Shown: positions 51,287 to 60,961 of the stretch, one piece after another
Numbering within the stretch: position 1 is the stretch's first letter
How the letters are laid out: every line of letters begins with the position of its first letter
NCBI GenBank assembly: GCA_000697055.1
Contig: JNDT01002281.1
Coordinates: forward strand, 55,649-119,648
Length of the DNA stretch: 64,000 bases
Reading direction: 5' to 3'
DNA from: Saksenaea vasiformis B4078
Taxonomy: Eukaryota > Mucoromycota > Mucoromycetes > Mucorales > Saksenaeaceae
Notes under the pieces: generated by a model
Seen by the model: only the letters and a program-made list of their open reading frames with translations
What the model was told of the DNA's origin: nothing
Database searches by the model: none
Made by a program: the position numbers and the translations under genes

Positions 51287-53176
51287 AACGGTTGCCTGTG
51301 CAAATCATCCTTCCATCAGCTTTTCATCGATTGAGATGGGATTCAGCACGTCCTAATGTCACAGGAGAGAAAACTGACACTTGCTTCTTCGGCGCTATAC
51401 TATACGCATGATGTAAAATGGATCTGTGGTTATGAAAGCGTTCTTTCCATACTTACTATGCATAATACTAACTGCTTAAATCTGATCCATAGCAACTAAT
51501 TATGATTATTTCGGGGCATACATGATCATCACTTGTTTAACATGAGAGTATCCGAGTCAGCCAGGATGAGATTGTCTCTATTGGGAGACTATTTCAACCA
51601 ACGCCATGGATTATGAAACGGAAATAGGTATCAGTGACAATGACGCCTTAATTCGCGAATGGTCGTAATTTATTCTTTAAAGGTATATGGACTTCACCAC
51701 GCGTACATCACGGGCGCAAACTCAAAAAGACATCAGCAAATCAATCATTTCGCGCTTTCTTCAGATGATATGTGATGGCTAATACAGCCTCCCATTCCAC
51801 AAGAGGTTACAAAACTAAGAGTAGCAAATAAACTAACATGATGGGTCTCTAGGCGTCATATCAGCCTTTGAGTTCGCTTTGAAACGTAGTTCTGGCCAGC
51901 CGCTTATCTGTGATTGCCTAAGAATTGTCTGCCTTTCGCGGTGGATTTCAAACGGTTGCTATTATAGCTTTAAAGATAGGATAGCATGGCTAACCGCGGG
52001 TAAGAGTGGAGTTGTAGATGGTTGGCAAAAACGATACCGGTTAGGGACGACTTGCACAAGTACCTATAATATATGTGTTCGCATCTTCGTAGGTGATCTC
52101 TGCATTGTTCTTGATACATTAAGAGGAGCAAAGACGTTTTCAATTGTCGTTCATGGAAAAAGAAATATGATGCTTTCGGGTTACCATTGGCAAATGGTCC
52201 TTGTGCAGTACTAACTTTTCCTTTAGGAAAAAGGACTTGCCTTAGTCAAGAACTCTGGTTTTTCTGCCAGTAAAAAAAATACTATGTCTTTAGCTTAATC
52301 ATTGCGGTTACGAATACGGCGTAAACATAAGTAACCTGCAAGTTCCGCATCGTGTAGCTATGGAGACAGCGCCCCATCAAAAATTGTGTTTAGTTCCTTC
52401 TGAATGCTTCGTACCGGAAACTAAACAGGAACTGTTACACATCATTTATAAAGTAAAAACAGTAGCCGGTAGATCATGATACCCTCGTGATGGGTCACTA
52501 TGCTGATCGTTACTGACGCTACAGTTGAAGATCGTCCTATACAATAGGAAGTAAATTGTGGATTCATCAGCCTTCCGGATTAGCTACATCATTAACAATT
52601 TATATCTACGTTTTTTCTTAGAGTGAAAAACTTCAGAAGGATGCGTGTAGCTGATCCGAGGGCATAGATCTGCCATGCTGTGCGTCACCTGGACAAATGT
52701 TACGCTTGAAAGCATGGACACTCGGATCAAAGCAAGACGTGATCTACAATAAAGGCTAATATAAATCAATTTATTTTCCTTACATGTACTACTAATGGGC
52801 AGCTGATCTCGGTTTTCTTCTTTTACGCTTTGCAGAAAACTCATATGCCTTGTTTCGTATGTGATTTCTGTGGGGGCGTTTGTGTCACGTTGGACAGCGA
52901 AGAAGCGTAGTCTTCTGTTGCAGAAGGAAATCCCTCAAATGTAGAGCGATGTCTGACATCTTTTTTTTCCCCTCTGATTCTTCGTTACCTTACGTGACTT
53001 ATCGATAACTTCAATAAGGTAAATCCCATCGATGAATCATGGGGAAACCAAATGGAGCGAAGTGTCATGACTGCGTTTATGTCGACCGGGCTTTTTTTTG
53101 TCCGCAGTTCATGCTCTGGTCTGTCCTACCTTCTCCTTCGTAGACCTTTTATTTGTTTCTTTCAACTTAATCGATC
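51287..53176. other. 1.9-kb intergenic region, no supportable gene
   Basis: Open frames (longest 51879-52214 plus, 111 codons) show no recognised motif and look like chance. The final 100 bp before 53177 form the presumptive promoter of the E2 gene. Confidence 0.4.
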
Positions 53177-54006
53177 ATGGCAAGCACTATCTTTTCTAAA
53201 CGGCTTTCTAAAGAGCTCCGTGGTAATGATGTCCAGCTGTTAATGACAAGGTTGCTGATGCGATCTGTGTGATTTAGATCTTAGCACAAATCCGCCAGAG
53301 GGTGTGCTAATAGAAGATGCCACGGATTTCAAGAAGTTAAGTCTACATTATGCATAGTGCAGCATAATGAACAGGTTGTTTTTAGATGGCAGTTACGGAT
53401 GAAGGGAGCATCAGGAACGCTGTATGAGGCAAGTAACCAGCATGGTTTTAGACGTTATGCGGCATGGATTAAAGGACTTTTAGGGTGAAGAGTTTCGGCT
53501 CGAAGTAAGCTACCATGCTTGATCTAATGAATGACCATGGCTCAACTACTTGGTCTAGTTTCGATTTACACCATCTTATCCATTGGAATCCCCGGAAGTA
53601 CTTTTTATTGCGCCTCATGTACCAGTCCATCCACAGTTAAGCGGTGTCATGCTATAACAAGATCCACTGATCATCTTTATAGTGTAAATAACGATCCGTA
53701 CTTGCGTCCTCATGAACTGCTGATCTCACCCGTGGACCTTTCTCCATAGATTTATTCTAACGGTCATATCTGTCTAAACATCTTGTATAAGGATTGGTCA
53801 CCCGTGCAAACGGTGGCGCAAGTATGTTTATCTATCCAATCGATGTTGTCAAGCTGTTCTAAAAAGGTAATGTGGCAATAAAAAGCGGATGGCGTGTATA
53901 AAGTGGTAAAATGTAGACTTTGCCGCCGGATAATGATTTATATGTTAAGAGTGCGCATCCATCGCCTAAAAAGACAGCATGGGCATTTCAGGTAGGAAAT
54001 GAATAA
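53177..54006 (+). CDS. UBE2W-like E2 ubiquitin-conjugating enzyme (multi-exon)
   Basis: Exons inferred: 53177-53222, 53278-53335, 53386-53428, 53484-53504 (21 nt), 53559-53618 or -53635, 53750-53866, 53917-54006; about 144-150 aa (human UBE2W 151). Readable protein: MASTIFSKRLSKELRDLSTN, NPPEGVLIEDATDFKK, WQLRMKGASGTLYEG, EEFRLE, FRFTPSYPLESPEVLFIAPH, IYSNGHICLNILYKDWSPVQ, CLSIQSMLSSCSKK, LPPDNDLYVKSAHPSPKK. This follows UBE2W throughout, with catalytic Cys in NGHICLNIL and the PPDNxxYV tail. UBE2W ubiquitinates disordered protein N-termini. The intron after LYE begins GCAAGT, a GC-AG intron. The VPVHP residues expected before HIYSNG are encoded at 53619-53635, but only the earlier GTACCA donor keeps frame, so either they are skipped or the sequence has an error. 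No single ORF exceeds about 40 codons here. Confidence 0.82.
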
Positions 54007-54667
54007 AACATTAAAGACATTTCTGACTTTTTTTTTTTTGCTTTCTGCAGTAAGTAGCATTCTGTTGATAAACATACACATCAAACGTAATACGCGACCA
54101 TTATCCACTCACTCTCCTTCTTTTTGCTGTAGCGACGATACGGTTTGATATCTTTTCAGAACAGAAAGAGAAAAAACTCCGCTTTTGGACACACACGTTA
54201 ATCACTCGCGATGAATAAATCAAGTTTCATATCGAAGAAAGGCATTTGGGCTGTGATGCTTGGAAGATATTCGTTATTTAATATATCAGAGGAATCATAG
54301 TGCAGATGATTTGGTTGCGGGTGGAATGTTCTCCTTTCTGGGACCACAGTACTTGAAAGTTATACTTTGGCTGTGACGAATTGCTGTTCAACTCAACATG
54401 CTCATCGTGCCCTGGATCAATAATAACCCGGGTGTTCAGTATGATAAAAAGTATTACTCACAAGCAATTCTTCTTGAGTCAATTCGTTCAATCAGGAAGT
54501 CAAAATTTATTCTTCAAGAATATAGATACCTTTCTAAGTGGGAAGGGATATATGGTGTACACGTTTTTGTATGCTACAAAGAGATGCGAGAGAAAGAAAA
54601 AAAAAGAATAGAGATAAATAAACAGTACGAGATTTGTACAGAAGGACAGCCGGCAGTCATCTTCTGT
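54007..54667. other. Intergenic, no supportable gene
   Basis: 661 bp between the convergent E2 and permease genes. T11 run near 54030. A plus-strand frame at 54398-54772 overlaps the permease 3' end antisense and lacks motifs. Confidence 0.4.
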
Positions 54668-57266
54668 TTAGACAAACATATGAAGGATTTTCTTGTACCA
54701 CGGCAGGACTTCATCTTCTGCAGCATCCTTTTCAATATCGAAGCGTGTGACACGACCTGTATCAAAGTCTAGAGAGAAGATCATTATTACCTCCTTTCGC
54801 CCATCAAAATTTGTTACATACCAACTTCATCCAACGGAACAATCTTAGTTCGCATGATAGGCTTATACACGCCATAAGTCAAGAAAAACGGCAGGATACC
54901 AATGTAGTTCTTGACGAATTTGAGGCCGTCAAATTGAGGAGTAAAGGCGGTATAACCCTGCCCCAAGATAATAAAGACACACAAAATGCAGGCGAACAGA
55001 GCTGAGAAAGGGTAAGCGGTAGCACGATAGGGTAAATCTTTGAGATCGCGTCCCTGGTGTTTGTATGCACGTCGGAAACGCATGTGGACAAACGTAATGC
55101 CCCACCAGCTGATGAATGCGCTAACAGCCGTAATACTCAGGAACCATTCAAATGCAACTGTGGCACTGTAGATGGACACAAACACACAGCAGAATGCTAG
55201 GGCAGAGGAGATAAGAACAGCCCTAGAAACTAAATGTTAGGAAGACCCAGCGTTGGTGTATGATGACGTTACCAGTAGGGAGCACCATATCTGTTGGTAT
55301 TTGAGAGGAACTTGGGCGCATTGCCGTCACGACCAAGTGCCATCAATGTACGAGAACAGGTGTAAAGGGACGAGTTGGCTGCAGATAGCACACTACGATA
55401 AAAAATTGGGGGTTAAACATAAGTGTGGGTTAATAGCTGGATCATTTCTTGTACCTGGTCAAGATGACTGCATTAATGATCTGAGCTCCCACTTCAATTC
55501 CAGCAAGTTTAAACACCAATGTGAAGGAAGCCACAGCTGGGTCATCAGTGTTGAGGCTAAGTTCAGGATTGTCACGGGGAATGCACATGCCGATCAAGAA
55601 AATGGTGATGACGTAGAAGAAGATAATACGCCAGAACACGTTTCGAATAGCTCGTGGAACGGTCTTTGTAGGGTTCTTGGCTTCACCAGCGGTAATACCA
55701 ACTATTCATGACAGATCAATATATTTTATGCAGCGTGAGAAAACCCGCTTCGCTTACCAATTTCGGTACCCTGGAATGAGAAACCGGCTGACAAAAGTAC
55801 ACTGATAGTTCCGACAGCAGCATTCTCCACGAAGGCACCAGGATCTTTCCAATAACTAAATAAGGACTCGTTAAAAAATGCCCACGCTGAGATTCAAGTC
55901 AAACGTACGCGAAACCGATCACTTTGCCACCAAGACCGCCAGTGGTCACACAAAGGGCTGCAGAGTAGCACAAACGGGATGTCAGAGACAGGGAAAAAGA
56001 CATTCAAGTCATCTTACCAATAATGATAAATACGAATACAATCAGGATCTTGATAATCGCAAACCAGTATTCCAGTTCGCCATAGATTCTGCTCAATCGT
56101 TTAGAATATCTTTGTAGCAATGTTTTGGCGATACACACCTTACGCCCACCAAATTAACGGTGACCATAAGCACGAGAAATATGGCCGACCAAGCGGCATC
56201 TGGCAGGACAGGTTGCCACCAACGAATAATGTTCGCCGCAGCAGATAATTCTAAAAGAGTGTTAATGCAAACGGTCGTGGGTAAAAAAGAAAAAAAAATA
56301 ATTGTGGGAAAACTAACCAGTAGCAATGGTAACACTCTATATGGTAAAATAGTTGAGTCATTGAAATCTTATTGGCATGTCACTTTGTACGTACCCACTA
56401 AGCACGGAGAAAGAACGAACCAGAATAGAGAAAATCAAGAAAAATATTAACAGTGCTGCGATAAAGATTCAATCTCCACTTACGGAAAACCTGAAAACAT
56501 ATGCAAATGAGCCTCGCGTGAGAGAAAACAGGGAAAGAGGAGACTTACCAATAGTTCCAACCCAGCGAGAATCCGAGAGCCGGATCCACAAAACGGGTAG
56601 CATAATGATTAAATGAACCAGAAACTATTATGACGTATATTAGCAACAGATGGTCTTTTCCCTTTTAACCTTACCTGGTAAAAATGTAGCCATTTCTCCG
56701 AGACATGTCATTAAGCAGTAAACCTAGAATTGGGAATTATTTTAGTTCATCTTCTTTCCTCTTTCAGGTTTTCCTGTAATAATGTACCATAAAGCCAACT
56801 AGAATAAAAAAAGATAAGAAAAAAAATAATAAGTAAGATGAGAATTCATAGTAAGTATTCAAGTATTTACCAATGCAGTAGGCGATTAAAGCACCAGCGG
56901 GACCAGCCTATAAAATAAGGTTTCGATCTGGTTGGTACAAGGCAAAATTTTGCGTCATATGGCGAATAGCTTACATCGGCGATACTCGTGCCTGAGTTCA
57001 AGAAAAGACCAGTACTGTTGACAGAAAGAAATGAAAAGACACGTCTTGGTGCAGCTAGAATTAGCTTACCCAATGGCTCCTCCAAGGGAGATCATTTGGA
57101 TATGTCTGGCGTTAAGACCACGTTTCGTGCCTTCTTGAAGGTCATGTCCATGCTGCTCGCTAGAGAAGGAGCCGGCTGACGCTGCTCGGGTCTCGTATGT
57201 CTCTACTTTTTCGCTGTACGGTTGGGACGACCCCTCCTCTATACGAACAATCTTTTCGTCGATCAT
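54668..57266 (-). CDS. AAT-family amino acid permease (Gap1/Dip5-like)
   Basis: Plasma-membrane amino acid/H+ symporter with 12 transmembrane helices. Fifteen exons: 57070-57266, 56975-57014, 56871-56907, 56788-56798 (11 nt), 56675-56723, 56549-56624, 56318-56334 (17 nt), 56139-56250, 56018-56091, 55909-55957, 55758-55855, 55455-55701, 55273-55392, 54822-55222, 54668-54768; closes in frame to 542 aa. Motifs: LNARHIQMISLGGAIGTGLF, AGPAGALIAYCI, YCLMTCLGEMATFLP, GSFNHYATRFVDPALGFSLG, GGLGGKVIGF, GFSFQGTEIVGITAGEAKNP, KTVPRAIRNVFWRIIFFY, NSSLYTCSRTLMALGRDG, PKFLSNTNRYGAPYWAVL, FISWWGITFVHMRFR. The substrate is not decided by sequence; YGELEYWFAIIK and the long acidic N-tail fit general permeases. 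The junctions around the 17-nt exon are the least certain, since the usual Trp-Tyr-Asn stretch after GWNY seems shortened. Confidence 0.92.
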
Positions 57267-58539
57267 CGGGACGGAGAGGAAAAAACAAAAATCGAAAACA
57301 AAGGGTTTTGAGGGTGGAAGAAAAAGGGAATAAGAATCGGCGGATTCTTTTTTTGTAAACAAAAAACTGATGAAACAAAAAGTCCGCTCTCGAACTCTTG
57401 GGTACGTTTATCAGCTCCGTCTCAACAGTTTCCTTTTTACCACTACGATCCATCGTTGATAGATTGATTTTCTTCCGACACACATTATTTTCCCCGTCGA
57501 AAGCAAATCGTATGTGGTTACAGTTACATTACCGTTGCTCGGTGATGGATGTCATGACGATATGCTTAAAAAGCCGGACTACAATCGCAAAATGGCGCTT
57601 TTTTAAACAGGGCGTCATTTTTTTTCCCTCTCTCTTTCGGTTTACCATATACGCTAATCGGTGTCTTTTTAACTGGTTCATCTAAATTCCCATTACTCAC
57701 TTCGGACCTTGTCGGCGTGCTGGTTCTCCGTCCTCCTTTTCTTTGTACAATTTAATTAGTTCCCGAGTTATACAACGGTTGGGTACGCAGCTTATCTTAC
57801 ATGTCAACCAATTTGGGAAATTCTCAAGATAAGGTTTTTTTGTGTGCGATTGTTCTTGGGAGAGAGGATCAATAACAGTCATAGGGAGATTGAATAATTG
57901 GCCAATCGCAACCAGAATTCATTGGTGTCAGATTGAGAAAAGGTAAGCTAAGCCATGAGATCAAAATCGGACCTGCCTTATAAGAACACCACGGCACTAA
58001 GCCAAGGCTCACTTTCGAGAATACGAGTTTTCGTTTCCAAACCATGCTCGACTTCTTTACTAGCATACTTTCGGCAAATATTTCTATGAACCCAGTAAAT
58101 AATCATGTGTGATGTCTATTGCATCATACGCGTGTTAAATCTATGGCATTTCAACTAGCTAGAGAACCCCAGAACGCGCGTCTAAGTGGAGAAATAGCAC
58201 TGAATCACGTATATTATCAGCTATATTCATTCTTTGCCTTAGCACCCTAGAACTTACTGTAGACCGCTCAGCCTAGTTACTTTAATTTATATACATATAT
58301 CGCGCTTTCAGCGCGATATGACAGCAACATGAGCTCGAGTCAAGCTACCTTCTAGGTCATAAATGAAAATGCAGATAGCCATCGTCTTTATCGAGAACGT
58401 CTACGCCATCATTTGTGTACGCGTCCCACAGAGCTTTGCAGACTCAGCTTTGTGAGTATAGTCATGCAAAACGATACCAGTGGTGCTAGTAGAACTGATT
58501 CCAAAAGCCAGGCTTGTTTCTGGGTACATGTAAATGAGC
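57267..58539. other. Intergenic, permease promoter side; no supportable gene
   Basis: 1.3 kb. The permease 5' flank has A runs and TTTTTTTCCC tracts. Further out, unassigned sequence with a perfect hairpin at 58297-58319 (separate entry). Confidence 0.4.
58297..58319. repeat. Perfect 10-bp inverted repeat with 3-nt loop
   Basis: ATATCGCGCT, loop TTC, AGCGCGATAT. Fully complementary 10-bp stem in intergenic DNA about 220 bp upstream of repeat copy B. Function unknown. Confidence 0.6.
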
Positions 58540-58962
58540 GACATCGGTACCGCGGATGTTTGTACCAACAGAGCCAAAGAAAAAAAAAAGAAGGAAAAAG
58601 AAGTGCTCCTTCAAATATACATCACCTCCCGTTATCTGAGACATCCTTTTTGTGTGAGATAAAAGAAATCGTACCTTTCACACGCCCTTTGCATGAAATA
58701 AAAAAATCCCACCATTGCCACGCCCTTTTTGCATGAGACAAAGAATCATATATCTTTAACACGTCCTTTGCACGAGATAACGAAATTCTGTCTCTGGCAC
58801 ATCTTTTGCGTTAGATAATGAGAAGCTACCGACGGCACAAATGTAAGATGGAAGAGTATGATACGAAAATCACAGCATCGGATAAACGTAAAAATACGTG
58901 TTCCAAAACGCAGAAGCAACCTCAGACAGCTTCAAATAGACACAAAGTCATGGGAAAAATCC
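58540..58962 (+). repeat. Dispersed repeat, copy B
   Basis: About 423 bp, second copy of the repeat at 50874-51286, same orientation. Five tandem units begin near 58641, 58682, 58720, 58761 and 58799, i.e. alternating 41 and 38 bp; the core is ACG(C/T)CCTTTGCATGAGATAA-like. The tandem pattern is better preserved here than in copy A. It ends about 90 bp from the 3' end of the SGNH protein gene. Confidence 0.85.
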
Positions 58963-59054
58963 TATACGTAGTTTGTTCTATTCATCGGCACAAAAGGCAT
59001 TGTGACAGCGGACGGTTCCTGAATTTTGCGTCTTTTTATATGTGTAGTGTTTCA

Positions 59055-60727
59055 TTATCGGGTACTGCAAAGTAGGTTTGCTAATAGCAAGTTTTCTATC
59101 TGGACAACGTTTCGTTTGGAATAGCTTGTTCCTGCATGTGTACATGTGTGTTCTGGTACGCCCAGTGCGTTTGTGTCCCACACCTGGACGCGATCGCCCA
59201 GTTGGTTCGCTGTGTTTCGGATAGCTGTGGCGAAGGCCACACTGCGTCCGTAGTTCCACGAGGTCGAGTGAAGGAGATCACAACAAAAGTACTGTGGTGT
59301 ACGCACAATAATTTTCTGATGTGGATATACCTGCATTATATATTTTAGCAGGTCAACAAACGTTTGCGCAAATTCTGTCGGTGATATGAGACTCAGTGGT
59401 ATATCGTCGTTGCCGACGCTGAGCAAGACGATATCTGCCTTGGGGATGCTGGCTACGGCATTTCGAATTTCTTCTCTTCGATCCTGAAGCGTGATACTCC
59501 CAATCGTGTGAAAGTAAAATTGTGCATCAACGTTCCATGTAGTGTTCAGTTTAAGTGGTATAGATGGGTCGACTGCCCAAGGATACGCTTCAGCTGTCGT
59601 TTCAGCATCGTCATTACATGCACAATCGCTGTCTATCTCTCTGCACCATCGGTTGGCCGAGCTAAGAGCTTTGAGGTTTCTGAAGCATTGATGTGTTTGT
59701 TTAACAGCAGCCCGTTCTATTCTTGATTTATTTACCTCCGAACATTGGCGTCGCCCCACACATGGATAGTTTGTTGATCAAGACATTGAGCTGTTTGACC
59801 AACACTGATAAGCGGCATACGACAGCTGTCAGGAACGAAAAAGCGGTTATTTTCTGCATGATCTTCCTGTGCTTCCGCAAACGACCCATAGTAGTCCAGC
59901 GGATGGGCCTCTTGGTAATCTGTCTTATTGACCCACGCGCCTTTTATTCCCTGAAGTGCGTCACATTCCTTCAGTAATTCTCGGCTGCCTGGTTTGACCA
60001 GTAATCTGTTTTCTGATGAAAAGGTGTAGGGCCGATGGGCATGATAGATAGGCGTTTCCCAGAAATAGGAACGATACTCACACAGACTTTCCAATGTATA
60101 CGTTCCTGCGTACGAGAACTGAACGGGTGCGAAATAAGCATTGCTCTGGTGCGCATGCTGCTGTAACTGAATCGAAATCCTGGTGCCTGTGCTGCCATGA
60201 GCGGTCATGACAATACTGTCGGCCGGGCCCACATGTTCCTTGGGCTTAATTACTGAAGTTGCAGGAATAGGTGACAGCTGCAAATAAAGTCAGCTAAACA
60301 ATCGAGGCACCGATGAACGTTACCAAGACAACAACACAAACAAAGTCCCCTTCTGTGATATAAACGTTACCAGTGGTATAACTGCCATCAGGTTTTATGA
60401 ACATGGATTTAGACTGCCAGCCATCCCAGTACTGTCGATCGGATGCCCTGACCGAGAAAGAAAGCATCGAGATGAGAACCAAGCGTAGTGGGTGATTCCT
60501 ACATACAACCAGGCTATGTTGACTTTGTCACATATCGATTTCGTTTTGGCTTTTGGCGATATAGCGTATAGAGGAGTCTGCTGCTCTTGTAATGCTGAAT
60601 CTTCCGTGCGGGAATGGAATCGAGATGGATCGTAAAAGGCATGGCGAAGAAGCGCCATCAGGAATAGTAGGGTCAAAAATACAAGAAACAGAACGAGGCC
60701 TCTTCGCTTCGCTGAGGTAGCCTGCAT
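59055..60727 (-). CDS. Type II membrane protein with NXPE/PC-esterase-like SGNH domain
   Basis: Four exons: 60507-60727, about 60342-60447, 59736-60277, 59055-59679, giving about 497 aa in frame. N-terminus MQATSAKRRGL then a signal anchor (VLFLVFLTLLFLMALL), so the body is luminal/extracellular. RQYWDGWQSKSMFIKPDGS and a beta-rich part with YFAPVQFSYAGTYTLESLC and EYRSYFWE resemble the neurexophilin-like module. The SGNH module follows: block I in HVWGDANVRRNLK, block III-like LLSVGNDDIPLSLISP, and near the end VWDTNALG...THAG as candidate Asp/His region. Block I has GDA rather than the usual GDS, so the canonical nucleophile Ser is not seen at that place. The exon 2 donor is uncertain (GTTTGT chosen for frame). 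The likely role is carbohydrate O-acyl transfer or hydrolysis in the secretory pathway; this is inference. Confidence 0.68.
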
Positions 60728-60961
60728 GGTGGCTGTACGGAAAGGAAGGTAAGGAAATGAAAATTAGACAAGTAGAGAAGGGGGAGGGGAGGAGAGGAAA
60801 ACCAAAGGCCGCGCCTTCTATTCCTTATCGACCAAGTAACCATTTACGCTGAAAAAGAAACAAAAAGTGTTGCTATTTTTGGTCCTGCCAATCTCCGCAA
60901 TAATGGTCGATCGTTCAAATAGACCCATATTATTATTGTTTTTTTCCATAAAATATACAAA

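Noticed and set aside
51879..52214. 111-codon plus-strand frame between repeat A and the E2 gene
   Set aside because: No motif, no conserved composition, no spliced partner found.
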